Below are positions 24,621 through 33,748 of a stretch of DNA of 64,000 nt, piece after piece. A program made the position numbers and the translations under genes. The notes beneath the pieces are model-generated. The model made no database searches. It was not told the origin of the DNA and saw only the letters and a list, made by a program, of their open reading frames with translations. The stretch comes from Pedobacter montanisoli. GTDB taxonomy: Bacteria > Bacteroidota > Bacteroidia > Sphingobacteriales > Sphingobacteriaceae. The stretch lies in NCBI RefSeq assembly GCF_022809115.1, contig NZ_JALGBH010000002.1, forward strand, positions 434,001-498,000, read 5' to 3'. Each line of letters starts with the position of its first letter. The stretch's first letter is position 1.

Positions 24621-25307
24621 TTACTTTAATATATAACCCATGCCTATTTTGGTATGGATGAGTTTCCTTTCGAAGTTCTTTTCAATTTTATTGCGCAGAA
24701 AATTGATGTAAACATCTACCACATTGGTGCCTGTATCAAAATTGATATCCCATACCTGTTGTGCAATATATTGTCTGGATAATAAGCGTTTGGGATTTTG
24801 CATGAACAATACCAGTAAATTGAATTCTTTGCTGGTAAGGTCAATAATTTGTCCTGCTCTTTTTACTTCTTTGCTTTTCAGGTCAATCTCTACATCTTCA
24901 AAATTTAAGAAATGGTTAACCTCGTTTTCCTTTTTTGGTGTAACAGGTGCACGTTTTAATTGCACTTCTATGCGTGCCAAAAGTTCTTTGAAATGAAAAG
25001 GTTTTAAAAGGTAATCGTCTGCCCCGGACTGAAATCCGGTTAATTTATCATCAATGGCACCCAGCGCGGTAAGCATGATGATGGGTGTGTTAATAGCGTT
25101 GTTGCGTAAGTGCCTGGCAATCTCAACACCGCTAACATGTGGTAACATTACATCTAAGATAATGAGATGAAAGGGGTTTTCTACCAACTGGCTCAATGCC
25201 GTATTCCCATTATTGATGATTTCGATCTCGTAACCATTTTCTTCCAATCCGGTTTTTACCAAAGAAGCTATTTTTTGATCGTCTTCAACTAAGGCTATTT
25301 TGTACAT
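24621..25307 (-). CDS. OmpR-family response regulator (CusR/CzcR-like)
   Basis: 228 residues: receiver domain 1-115 with acidic pocket E8/D9/D10, phospho-acceptor D52 (ILDVMLP) and K101-equivalent LKPFHFKELL; winged-helix DNA-binding domain about 135-228 with the RYIAQQVWDINFDTGTNVVDVYINFLRNKI signature. It presumably binds the 11-bp direct repeats upstream of czcC. Forms an operon with the kinase, one base gap. Confidence 0.93.
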   Translation of the reverse strand: MYKIALVEDDQKIASLVKTGLEENGYEIEIINNGNTALSQLVENPFHLIILDVMLPHVSGVEIARHLRNNAINTPIIMLTALGAIDDKLTGFQSGADDYLLKPFHFKELLARIEVQLKRAPVTPKKENEVNHFLNFEDVEIDLKSKEVKRAGQIIDLTSKEFNLLVLFMQNPKRLLSRQYIAQQVWDINFDTGTNVVDVYINFLRNKIEKNFERKLIHTKIGMGYILK

Positions 25308-25329
25308 GCTAAATGAAAGAGATTAATGA

Positions 25330-25361
25330 CAAAGATATTTAATTTGCTTCATTATAAGCAA
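25330..25361 (-). promoter_or_regulatory. Promoter of the regulator-kinase operon
   Basis: Minus-strand TTG (25361-25359), 21 bp, TATCTTTG (25337-25330), 23 bases before the ATG. Good match to both boxes. Confidence 0.65.
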
Positions 25362-25496
25362 TGCACCTATAAGGTCTTATTACTGTCATCTCTTTTAGGC
25401 AAACTGAAAGTTTATAAAAATGAGGAGTAAATTTACCAGCGATGAAACCGGGCAGGAGAGCTTTATATCAGCCTGCTTTTACAAAGAGTTTACGAT

Positions 25497-26492
25497 ATGA
25501 AACAAATACCTTATTCTGTATTGGATTTGGCAGGTGTTATACAAGGTAATACCATTGCCGATACGTTTAGAAACAGTGTAGCTTTAGCACAACATACCGA
25601 GCAATTGGGTTATAAGCGTTACTGGTTGGCAGAACACCATAATATGCCGGCTGTAGCCAGTTCTGCAACATCTATTTTAATAGGGCACATTGCCGCACAA
25701 ACACAAACCATGCGTATAGGTTCAGGAGGTATTATGCTGCCCAACCATACGCCATTGATCATAGCCGAGCAGTTTGGTACTTTGGCTACTTTGTATCCCG
25801 ATAGGATAGATTTGGGTTTAGGTAGAGCCCCAGGAACCGATCAGGCCACAGCGCTTGAAATAAGAGGGGAACGTTTTCATGCACAACATAATTTTCCGAA
25901 AGATGTATTGAAACTGCAGTATTTTTTAGGTGATGATAATTATGAGGGTAGGGTAAGGGCCATACCTGGAGAAGGCACAAATGTACCGATCTGGATATTA
26001 GGATCGAGTACTGAGAGCGCGCATTTGGCGGCTTCATATGGTTTGCCTTATGCTTTTGCCAGTCATTTTGCACCAACTTATTTTTTAGAAGCTATTGATA
26101 TTTACAGGCGTAATTTTAGACCTTCGGCTGTGTTGAAAGAACCTTATGTACTGGCCTGTGTAAATGTGATTACTGCCGATACTGATCAAGAAGCAGAGCG
26201 CTTGGCTACCTCGTTAAAACGCTTATTCTTAGGTATCGTTACCAATAAACGGATGCTGTTGCAACCGCCCATAGATAGCATGGAAGGGCAATGGACAGCT
26301 ATGGAAGAAGCTGCGGTTGAGCAAATGCTGACTTATGCGTTTATAGGTGGAAAGGAATGGCTAAAGGGAAGTTTGCACACTTTTATCAATGAGACAAAAA
26401 TTGATGAAATCATGATTACTTCTCATATTTACGAGCACGCAGATAGACTGAAATCGTACACGATTGCTGCAGATATCTTAAAAAATCTTTAA
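25497..26492 (+). CDS. LLM-class flavin-dependent oxidoreductase
   Basis: 331-residue luciferase-like monooxygenase. [13 protein letters not shown] at the N-terminus, [11 protein letters not shown] (the AEHH motif), [43 protein letters not shown] (about 78-120) and the [12 protein letters not shown] stretch are diagnostic of the LLM group 2 family (unknown substrate, flavin reduced in trans). No partner reductase is adjacent. Monocistronic; no TAnnTTTG was found in the 190-bp upstream spacer. A 21-bp palindrome follows the stop. Confidence 0.92.
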   Translation: MKQIPYSVLDLAGVIQGNTIADTFRNSVALAQHTEQLGYKRYWLAEHHNMPAVASSATSILIGHIAAQTQTMRIGSGGIMLPNHTPLIIAEQFGTLATLYPDRIDLGLGRAPGTDQATALEIRGERFHAQHNFPKDVLKLQYFLGDDNYEGRVRAIPGEGTNVPIWILGSSTESAHLAASYGLPYAFASHFAPTYFLEAIDIYRRNFRPSAVLKEPYVLACVNVITADTDQEAERLATSLKRLFLGIVTNKRMLLQPPIDSMEGQWTAMEEAAVEQMLTYAFIGGKEWLKGSLHTFINETKIDEIMITSHIYEHADRLKSYTIAADILKNL

Positions 26493-26499
26493 AGCTTCA

Positions 26500-26785
26500 T
26501 AATGAACTTGTTTCAGTATAGAAGTAGTTCATAAAGACTCTGAAATAAATTCAGAGTGGCGGCACGGCTACCGTTGTGCTGAATTTATTTTAGCATCTTT
26601 AATTTGTCACATTGAGCTTCCGAAGTATCGGGACAAGTTGTCGAAATGTAATCCTGCAAATTAGGCTTCGACAGGTTCAGCCTAACATTACGCTATCGTC
26701 ATGCTGAACTTCCCGAATTTATTCGGGAAGTTCAGCATCTAATGAAAAATATATAAAGACCCTGGAACAAGTTCAGGGTGACGTA
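26500..26785. repeat. Compound REP-like repeat block, second copy
   Basis: Fills the 303-bp spacer between LLM and OsmC genes. ACTCTGAA-ataaa-TTCAGAGT (26537-26557), a CACATTGAGCTTCCGAAG...CGAAATGT unit (about 26609-26650), TTAGGCT...AGCCTAA (26661-26685), a perfect 17-bp stem ATGCTGAACTTCCCGAA-ttta-rev.comp. (26701-26738), and ACCCTGGA-acaag-TTCAGGGT (26759-26779). Order matches the block at 17282. Confidence 0.88.
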
Positions 26786-26795
26786 AATAAGACTT

Positions 26796-27200
26796 TTAAG
26801 AGGTAGTGGTAATCTGGATAGGGTTTGAAAGGATTTTATGTATAGGGCATTTTTCTGCGATTTGCATCAGGCGTGCATGTTCTTCGTTGCTAAGATTTCC
26901 TGTAAATGTAATCTTACGGGTAATATTGGTTAATGCAGTAGCCATGTTGTCGTCTTCGAGTGTTAATTCAACTTTGATGTGTTGCAAGTCATATTGCTTT
27001 CTGTTGGCATACATCCTGAGCGTAATAACGGTACAACTGCCCAAACTGGCTAACAAAAGCGATGCAGGTTGCATGGCCTCATCGGTACCTCCTAAATTTT
27101 CAGGCTCATCAGCATATATAACATGGCCTCCAGAAAATATTTGTGTTTTATAAGCATATTGTCCTATCTCGGCAATTGCGGTAATTTTAGTATTATTCAT
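26796..27200 (-). CDS. OsmC family protein (peroxiredoxin-like)
   Basis: 134 residues. The two catalytic cysteines are in LLASLGSCTVITLR (about C56) and AEKCPIHKIL (about C119), the normal spacing of OsmC/YhfA-type hydroperoxide reductases. The YhfA-like form is short and cytosolic. 25 bases separate its start from the divergent PaaI gene. Confidence 0.9.
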   Translation of the reverse strand: MNNTKITAIAEIGQYAYKTQIFSGGHVIYADEPENLGGTDEAMQPASLLLASLGSCTVITLRMYANRKQYDLQHIKVELTLEDDNMATALTNITRKITFTGNLSNEEHARLMQIAEKCPIHKILSNPIQITTTS

Positions 27201-27225
27201 TTTAATTTTTAGCTTTATATTCTAG

Positions 27226-27669
27226 ATGGAAGAACAGGAAAACATACACCAAAGACTGGCTTTTTTTCGGTCTTTTACCGGGAGGGAAGTTACAGATTCT
27301 CCCTCACATTTTATGAACTGGTTAAAACCAGTTGTTATTGATGCGGAGAAAGGGAGTCTGCATTGCAGTTATGTGGTACGTAAAGAAATGACCAATCCGC
27401 ATGGTATTTTACATGGTGGCATAACCGCCGGAATTATAGACGATCTGATCGGCGCAACCGTTTATACTTTAGGCTTGTCTCAGGCTTATACAACGGTAAA
27501 TAACTACATAGATTATTTTGCTCCTGCTAATGAGGGAGATACCATTACCGCAAAAACAATGATCATAAAACAGGGCAGAACTATTATTAACCTGCAATGT
27601 GAAGTTTATTTACCACATAAAAACAGGCTCATAGCCAAAGGCTATTCCAATATGCTGCGCTTGGGTTAG
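27226..27669 (+). CDS. PaaI-type hot-dog thioesterase
   Basis: 147 residues; the motif NPHGILHGGITAGIIDDLIGATVYTLG (about 62-88) includes the catalytic Asp region of PaaI family thioesterases acting on aromatic or small acyl-CoAs. Divergent from the OsmC gene; its stop overlaps the convergent coaD stop by 4 bases. Confidence 0.88.
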   Translation: MEEQENIHQRLAFFRSFTGREVTDSPSHFMNWLKPVVIDAEKGSLHCSYVVRKEMTNPHGILHGGITAGIIDDLIGATVYTLGLSQAYTTVNNYIDYFAPANEGDTITAKTMIIKQGRTIINLQCEVYLPHKNRLIAKGYSNMLRLG

Positions 27670-28133
27670 AGCTTTAAGAAAGGTAAAGCTTCTTTGGGTA
27701 CAAATTGGCTTACATCGCCATTATTTCTTAAGATGTCTCTCACTATGGTAGAGCTTATGGCCGAATACTCGGGTTGACTTAGCAATAAAATGGTTTCTGC
27801 GCTGGGCAACATGGTTTTGTTGATCTGGGCTATTGCCCGTTCGTATTCAAAATCGCCTGTTGATCTGATGCCACGTAACATATACGAAGCGTTGATTTGT
27901 TTGCAGAAATCTATTGTTAATCCTTCATATGCACGTACTTCTATAGTTGGGTAAGAAGCAAAAACACTTTTAACGATTTCTTCTCTCTTATCTGGCGAAA
28001 GCAGGTTTTGTTTTGAGCTGTTTAAGCCTATGCCTACCACGATTTTATCAAAAAGGGGTAGGGATCTGGTCACAATATCTACGTGAGCAATGGTAATAGG
28101 ATCAAATGAACCGGGAAATAGTGCTATTTTCAT
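27666..28133 (-). CDS. coaD: Phosphopantetheine adenylyltransferase
   Basis: 155-residue penultimate enzyme of coenzyme A synthesis (4'-phosphopantetheine + ATP to dephospho-CoA). FPGSFDPIT at the start and ISSTIVRDILR (about 124-134) match CoaD. The TxGH ATP motif reads T-I-A-H here (Gly to Ala), the only oddity. Length is usual. Upstream gene is 15 bases away on the same strand, so these may be co-transcribed. Confidence 0.93.
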   Translation of the reverse strand: MKIALFPGSFDPITIAHVDIVTRSLPLFDKIVVGIGLNSSKQNLLSPDKREEIVKSVFASYPTIEVRAYEGLTIDFCKQINASYMLRGIRSTGDFEYERAIAQINKTMLPSAETILLLSQPEYSAISSTIVRDILRNNGDVSQFVPKEALPFLKL

Positions 28134-28148
28134 GATAAATAAGATTGG

Positions 28149-28676
28149 TCAGACCAGATTTTTTAGGTAATCAAATATGGTCTCAAAGTATGTAGAAATG
28201 TTTAAGCCATTACTGTATCCAAAATATGTCATCAATAGTAAAATGATAACGGCTAGATAAATGAACTTTCTAAAAGCAAAGGTTAAAATAATGATAAGAA
28301 CGGGTATAATTACAAAGAATATTTTACTGATCTGGATGATTTTTAGATCGTCGCCTGATTTATAGACATAAAATAACTTGCTGATCGTTCTTACCTGATT
28401 TTGGTGTTTGATATATACAAAGGTTGATTTATCTATCTGTAAGGGGATTGTGGCAATACCGTTGTTAAAAGTAAGTTGTTGTGAAAAACCACTAACGCTG
28501 AACATATAACTGCCGCTAACATCTTCATTGGCATGGCCTAAACTATCGGCGGCTATTACAGATAGTTTACTGTTCTTTAACAGACTTTCTTTTAACAGAA
28601 AATTATTGATATCAGCAGCTTTGCTCCATAAGGTGGTAAAGACCAGTATCAGTAGCAGGATATAAGATTTTTTCAT
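28149..28676 (-). CDS. Exported protein with C-terminal membrane helices, unknown function
   Basis: 175 residues from ATG 28676 (MKKSYILL); TTG 28691 is a worse start. Signal peptide to about 20 (SKAADINNF), a soluble beta-rich domain (about 25-115), then two hydrophobic helices (about 122-145, 147-165) separated by FRKF. No family recognised. Co-directional with coaD, 15 bases upstream. Confidence 0.78.
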   Translation of the reverse strand: MKKSYILLLILVFTTLWSKAADINNFLLKESLLKNSKLSVIAADSLGHANEDVSGSYMFSVSGFSQQLTFNNGIATIPLQIDKSTFVYIKHQNQVRTISKLFYVYKSGDDLKIIQISKIFFVIIPVLIIILTFAFRKFIYLAVIILLLMTYFGYSNGLNISTYFETIFDYLKNLV

Positions 28677-28730
28677 TTCTATCAAATCCAATTTAATCGG
28701 TGCTGTTTCTTCTTAGCAGCTAAAAACACT

Positions 28731-28760
28731 CAAATGTATTATTTTGATAGTGATTTACAA
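28731..28760 (-). promoter_or_regulatory. Promoter of the exported protein-coaD unit
   Basis: Minus-strand TTG (28760-28758), 19 bp, TACATTTG (28738-28731): both boxes at ideal spacing, with about a 50-base leader to the ATG at 28676. Confidence 0.7.
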
Positions 28761-28798
28761 GGAAACTGTTTAAAATTCTAATTGAGGAGTACTCGTTT

Positions 28799-28819
28799 AT
28801 GCTGAATTTGTTTCAGCAT
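28799..28819. repeat. 21-bp dispersed palindrome
   Basis: ATGCTGAA-tttgt-TTCAGCAT, perfect 8-5-8, in the 360-bp spacer before nhaA, followed by a degenerate CTTGAAACAAGTTAGATG unit. Apart from this, the promoter and a terminator, the spacer shows nothing. Confidence 0.85.
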
Positions 28820-28926
28820 CTTTTATGCTTAACATAGATCTTGAAACAAGTTAGATGTAATGATATGGTAGAAGGTATGCTGAAACAGAACTTTTGAAGG
28901 AAAGGGCAAAGAGAAACCATGTAGAA

Positions 28927-28966
28927 ACAAAAAAGCGGAAATGATCGATCCCGACCATTCCCGCTA
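28927..28966 (-). terminator. Terminator downstream of nhaA
   Basis: Minus strand AGCGGGAATG...CATTTCCGCT, then TTTTTTG; a stem with one mismatch, 86 bases past the nhaA stop. Confidence 0.7.
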
Positions 28967-29052
28967 ATCTAAATTAACGCTCTCACATACATAAACACAT
29001 ATTACAGGGTTTTATTGTTTAAGCGTTCCAAAAAATGCAAAAAATCGTATTC

Positions 29053-30243
29053 TTAATTTGTTTTAACTGTAAATGCCTGTTTTTTACCTGTAGATTTTAA
29101 GAAGATATAGCCACTAATACCCGCAATAGCAGAGGTAATCAATATGGCAAATTTAGCTTCGTTTATAAACCTCGGTTCACTAAATGACAGCATAGCAATA
29201 AAAATAGACATGGTAAAGCCAATACCAGCCAACAGTCCTACGCCAATCATATGGATCCATTTGGCCTTATCGGGTAGCTGAGCCCATTTAAGTTTAACGG
29301 CCAGGTAAGAGAATATGGTTATACCAAGGGTTTTACCTACCAGTAATCCAAGTAAAATACCTAAACCCATTGGGGTACTCAGTCCGTTAACCATTCCCTG
29401 TTCAAAAGTAATATTGGTATTTGCCAAAGCAAATAATGGCATAATGATAAAGTTAACCGGAGTAGTAAGTAAATGCTCTAGTTTGATTAAAGGGGATGTA
29501 TCTTCCTTACTTTCATTAGGTATGGTGAAGGCCAACAATACACCGGCAATAGTTGCATGGATACCCGAATGATGTACTAGATACCATAAAGCGATACCTA
29601 AAGGAATATAATAGTATAGTTTTTTAATTTTTAAAAAATTGAGTAGCATCAATATGCAAAATACACCCAGGGCCATAAAAAGATAATTGAAATGTATTTC
29701 AGATGTATAAAATATAGCAATGACTAAAATAGCACCCAAATCATCTGCTATAGCTAAAGCCGCTAAAAAGATCTTTAAAGAAGATGGGATACTTTTGCCC
29801 AACATAGCGATAATAGCCAGCGCAAAGGCTATATCCGTAGCCATAGGGATGCCCCAGCCGTGTACGGTTTCCGTATTTTTATTGATGATAAAATAGATCG
29901 AAGCAGGTATGATCATACCCCCAAGAGCTGCCAATACAGGTAAACTCGCTTTTTTAACATCAGATAATTCTCCGGTTAAAATCTCACGTTTGATTTCCAG
30001 TCCCACTAGCAAAAAGAAGACGGCCATTAACCCATCATTGATCCATAACGAAATGCTATAATTCAGATCAATTGCAGTGTTGCTAAATCCTAGGGTTTGG
30101 TTAAGAAGATTTGCAAAGCCTGATGCCCATGAAGAATTTGCAATACCTAAGGAGATCACTACACAACATAACAAGAGTATACCTCCCGTTTTTTCAGAAT
30201 TGAAGAATTTTTGAAAAATAGTACTTTCATTATACTTTGTCAT
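29053..30243 (-). CDS. nhaA: NhaA Na+/H+ antiporter
   Basis: 396 residues from ATG 30243; upstream in-frame Met at 30267 is less likely. Inner membrane, about 12 helices. Family hallmarks: NDGLMAVFFLLVGLEIKREIL (about 68-88), AFALAIIAMLGKSIPSSLKIFLAALAIADDLGAILVIA (helix 5 with the two adjacent Asp, IADDLGA, that bind Na+). It exchanges Na+ for H+ in pH and salt homeostasis. No operon partner. Confidence 0.95.
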   Translation of the reverse strand: MTKYNESTIFQKFFNSEKTGGILLLCCVVISLGIANSSWASGFANLLNQTLGFSNTAIDLNYSISLWINDGLMAVFFLLVGLEIKREILTGELSDVKKASLPVLAALGGMIIPASIYFIINKNTETVHGWGIPMATDIAFALAIIAMLGKSIPSSLKIFLAALAIADDLGAILVIAIFYTSEIHFNYLFMALGVFCILMLLNFLKIKKLYYYIPLGIALWYLVHHSGIHATIAGVLLAFTIPNESKEDTSPLIKLEHLLTTPVNFIIMPLFALANTNITFEQGMVNGLSTPMGLGILLGLLVGKTLGITIFSYLAVKLKWAQLPDKAKWIHMIGVGLLAGIGFTMSIFIAMLSFSEPRFINEAKFAILITSAIAGISGYIFLKSTGKKQAFTVKTN

Positions 30244-30264
30244 GCCCGAATTTACAAAAAAATG

Positions 30265-30304
30265 CAAAAAATAAGGTGTTCAAAGATTAAGCTTCGAACA
30301 CCTT
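30265..30304 (-). terminator. Terminator after the T9SS nuclease gene
   Basis: Minus strand AAGGTGTTC (30304-30296) pairs with GAACACCTT (30281-30273), then A-TTTTTT. It starts 24 bases past the stop at 30328. Confidence 0.85.
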
Positions 30305-30327
30305 AAAGATGTACTGGTAAGAATAAA

Positions 30328-33300
30328 TTATTGTTTAATCAATTTACTCTGATAAGTTTTATTGCCTGTAGTAAGTTTTAATATATATACTCCGGTTGTA
30401 AGCGTATTTAGTTTACTGTTTACTTTTGAGGTAATCTGCTCGTTTGTGCCGGTTGCCGTTAAAATTACCTTACCATCAACACCACTCAGTACTAATTTAT
30501 CATTGGTGCTTGTGCTTTCGTAGCTAAGGAATAACTGGTTTTTTACCGGGTTAGGATATACTGAAAAAGCTTCAGTTCCAAAAATATTTACAGATCTTAC
30601 CTCAGGATAATCAGTAGGGTTGTTATCAAAATCAGTTTGTGTCAAACGATAATAAACGGTTCCCTTAGGAGCATTATTATCTATTGTAGTATAAGATTTA
30701 AGCTGATTACTGTTACCCGCACCAGGAATAGTTTTGATCGCAGTAAAGTTTTTGCCATCAACAGAGCGTTTAATGGTAAAATAACTATTGTTTGTTTCTG
30801 TTGCAGTACTCCAATTAATTTCAACAATAGCACCTTTCGCTTTAACATCAAAATTAGCCACCTTAATTGGTAAGGTACCTATAGGAAAAGTAAAACGGGT
30901 ATAAACAGGAAGGTGATCTGAAGTGTTCGATTTGTAACCTGAGATATATTCTCTGGCATCTTCAATAGCTGTTGAATTGGTTTCATTAAGGCTAACCAAA
31001 TCGTTAGACACAATAATATTGTCTATCATACTTGGATTATTACCTCCAACAAAAGTTCCTTCTCCAGCTTGTAATAGAGGAAGTGTAAGAGCTTTATAAC
31101 CATTATCTGTTAAGATTTTGTATGGAGATGTTTTACCTGATGCAATAGAACCTTCAACCAGATCATTATAATCGCCAACAATAGCAACATTATCTGGGTA
31201 ATATAATGCAAGAGAGTCCTTTAATACGGCTACATCAGCTGTTCTTCTGCTATTGTCAGCAGCAGCACTACCAGATTTAGCATGTATAACTACAACATTA
31301 ACACGTTTTTTTAAACCATCTAAAGTTGTTACATTAAATATGCCCATAAAAGGTAAACGACCTGAAGACCAGAAACTATCGGTAATTGTTCCAACAGGTC
31401 CCACATTTACAGCATCTTTATATTGCTTTAAAAACATTACTCTGAAACCTACAGTATCTACGGTTGCAGAGTTATAAATAAAACCTACTTTTTGAGCAGG
31501 ATAAGGATCTGTACTGTTACTAGGTTTAATAGAATATGAATATACCTGAGATATTTTCTTTTTATAAGTAGAAGGTAATTTGGTCAAAAGCTCATCAACA
31601 GCTGCTTCGTCAGATACTTCCTGTATGCCTATTACATCAGGGAGCATGGTATTATATACTATTGCAGCATTATTAATTTGTAAAGTTCTGTTTGCAGGTC
31701 CATAGCCAGGAATAGCAGTTCCATTACCAAAAAACTCCATATTCCAGCTGACAAGATCAAAAGTATTAGCTTTAAGTAAAGAGCTTCCTTTTAATTGTGG
31801 TCCATCAACAGTTAAACCAGTTCCTGAAAAAGTAATTTTATCTGATAAAAATACCGCAGTTGAAGTAGGTATAAATCGAGCATAAATTGTTTTTCCAGTT
31901 GCAGCTTCAGCAGATGGTACAATTACTGTAGAAGCAAAAGTGATGTCATCTGTAGATAACTCAAAATTTTGCGGAGCAGTTAAAGTAATATCTCCATAAC
32001 CTGAGCTTGAGAAAGAGAAATTCTTGCTTGCAGATGTACCGCCAGCTGCTGTTTCATTAAAAACAATGGTATTTTTAGGAATACTGTAAGTACTGGTTTT
32101 ATTGGTTAATGAGAAATCATCTACTCTCCATTCGGCTGCATTTGAACTACCTGAATTGTCAGTTACATACCTGAATGCCAAATAGGTATTTGCAGTTTTA
32201 TAAGCAGAAAGATCTATATTGTTAGATTGGATCCATGTACCGGTAGTGCTGGGAATACCAACATTGGTCAATTCTGTCCAATCTGCAAGATTGATAACGC
32301 CGTTGCCATTATAAGTAGTAGAAATATAAAGCTTAATATCAGGGCCAACATAATTTTTTTTGTTCCAGAAACTAACGATAGGAAAATTAGCGAAAGCCGT
32401 AAGATTCATCCTAGGAGAGATTAACCAATCATCACTTGGCTGATTACCATCAACATCTGTTTCAGTCTCTCCAAATCCATTCATATAAGCTGCTCCGGCA
32501 CCTGCATGAGTTTGTGACGCAGTATATTCCCATGTTTTTACATTTCCTTTTGCACTTACCTGTGTCCAGTAAGAATTAGCTAAAAAATTAACATCATTAA
32601 AATCTTGTGTATAATCTCCGGTTATGGCAAAGTTAGGGTCCATTCCGTAGCCATTTAAGGACAAGATTGTATTAGACAGGGTACCTCCACCAGAAATGGT
32701 AATATTACCGCTAGAATTACCTTCAACAGTAGGTGCATATTTTACATAAATTGTAGTACTTGTACTGTTCAGATCAGCCTGTGTATAAGTGAGGGTATTA
32801 GAAAAAGTTCCGCCACTTGTTTTTGAGATAGAGAAAGGTGCATTTGTATTTAATGTTACATCTGTTCCATCTAAATTGGTATAATTTAAAGTGAAGCTTT
32901 TTTCAGCAGATGTTGTATTGATTGTTTGGCTGATAAAATTTAGAGCGTTAGGTAAAGCAGTTATTGTAGGAGTGTTAATAGGTGCAATATCAACATTATC
33001 AATAGCAAAACTTGGTCTGCTACCTCCTCCTGAAACTTGTCTTGATATCCATCTAAGCTGAACTTCTGATTTATTTTCGCATGCTTGTGGTAAGATAACA
33101 GATAGAGAAAGATTATTTTGAGGAGTTGTAACCCCTGCACCTGTCTGTGCTGTGGTATTATTTTGATAGAGTGGTGAATTTGGAACATTCGTGAAACTAC
33201 CAGAAGTCCCTACTCTATATTGTAAAATAACTTCATTAATTCGGTCATTTGCCGAACCATCATAAGGGTTTCTTATGGTAGAAATGTCATAATTTACTTT

Positions 33301-33657
33301 TATATTTTGTAAGGAAGAGGTATTTATACTTAGTACCAATGATAAATCCAAACTACCAGTATTCAAAAAGCCGATTTTACCATTGTAATTATGTACGTTT
33401 CCACTATTGGTACTTGCTGAACTTGATGCAACTAAAGCTCTATCTGCTGTAGGGCTGTTAGTATTAAATGAAGCAGAAGGAGCTGTGCTTACAGTCCAAC
33501 CTTGCCAACCAGCAGGATATACAGTAGAATTTGCCAGAAGTCCATCAAAATTCTGAGCATAGGGCAATGATTGTGGGGCAGGGTTTGTCTGAGCCCACAA
33601 TAATTGATAACTCGTTAAGAAAAATAAAATAAATGTTTTAAGTAGAGTTTTTTTCAT
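30328..33657 (-). CDS. Secreted T9SS endonuclease/exonuclease/phosphatase protein
   Basis: 1109 residues. In order: signal peptide (about 1-22, LLWAQ); a cleaved-adhesin/jelly-roll domain (about 30-230, YAQNFDGLL); a choice-of-anchor-D-like beta domain (about 235-345); a second jelly-roll (DYTQDFND... RVDDFSL, about 348-520); an Ig-like stretch; an EEP domain about 632-922 with DLVSWNMEFFG, GIQEVSDE (catalytic Glu), VIHAKSG, IVGDYNDL and SDHLPVYTRF; a fibronectin-like part; and a T9SS sorting tail FSVYPNPVKNQLFLSYES from about 1032. Likely a surface or secreted DNase or phosphodiesterase for nutrient or phosphate scavenging. Its own promoter and terminator flank it. Confidence 0.85.
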   Translation of the reverse strand: MKKTLLKTFILFFLTSYQLLWAQTNPAPQSLPYAQNFDGLLANSTVYPAGWQGWTVSTAPSASFNTNSPTADRALVASSSASTNSGNVHNYNGKIGFLNTGSLDLSLVLSINTSSLQNIKVNYDISTIRNPYDGSANDRINEVILQYRVGTSGSFTNVPNSPLYQNNTTAQTGAGVTTPQNNLSLSVILPQACENKSEVQLRWISRQVSGGGSRPSFAIDNVDIAPINTPTITALPNALNFISQTINTTSAEKSFTLNYTNLDGTDVTLNTNAPFSISKTSGGTFSNTLTYTQADLNSTSTTIYVKYAPTVEGNSSGNITISGGGTLSNTILSLNGYGMDPNFAITGDYTQDFNDVNFLANSYWTQVSAKGNVKTWEYTASQTHAGAGAAYMNGFGETETDVDGNQPSDDWLISPRMNLTAFANFPIVSFWNKKNYVGPDIKLYISTTYNGNGVINLADWTELTNVGIPSTTGTWIQSNNIDLSAYKTANTYLAFRYVTDNSGSSNAAEWRVDDFSLTNKTSTYSIPKNTIVFNETAAGGTSASKNFSFSSSGYGDITLTAPQNFELSTDDITFASTVIVPSAEAATGKTIYARFIPTSTAVFLSDKITFSGTGLTVDGPQLKGSSLLKANTFDLVSWNMEFFGNGTAIPGYGPANRTLQINNAAIVYNTMLPDVIGIQEVSDEAAVDELLTKLPSTYKKKISQVYSYSIKPSNSTDPYPAQKVGFIYNSATVDTVGFRVMFLKQYKDAVNVGPVGTITDSFWSSGRLPFMGIFNVTTLDGLKKRVNVVVIHAKSGSAAADNSRRTADVAVLKDSLALYYPDNVAIVGDYNDLVEGSIASGKTSPYKILTDNGYKALTLPLLQAGEGTFVGGNNPSMIDNIIVSNDLVSLNETNSTAIEDAREYISGYKSNTSDHLPVYTRFTFPIGTLPIKVANFDVKAKGAIVEINWSTATETNNSYFTIKRSVDGKNFTAIKTIPGAGNSNQLKSYTTIDNNAPKGTVYYRLTQTDFDNNPTDYPEVRSVNIFGTEAFSVYPNPVKNQLFLSYESTSTNDKLVLSGVDGKVILTATGTNEQITSKVNSKLNTLTTGVYILKLTTGNKTYQSKLIKQ

Positions 33658-33686
33658 ACGCGTATTTATTAAAGTTATAGTTTGTG

Positions 33687-33694
33687 CAAAGCTA
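33687..33694 (-). promoter_or_regulatory. -7 element before the T9SS nuclease gene
   Basis: TAGCTTTG fits TAnnTTTG, 29 bases before the ATG. -33 TTG not convincing. Confidence 0.5.
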
Positions 33695-33748
33695 AGAAAA
33701 CAAATAAGTTTTAAGATTAACAGAAAGTTAACAAATTTCTTTTTTGAA

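Noticed and set aside
26500..26785. Possible CRISPR array, because of regularly recurring repeat units
   Set aside because: Units differ from each other, spacers are not uniform, most are palindromes, and no cas genes are near. REP-like elements fit better.
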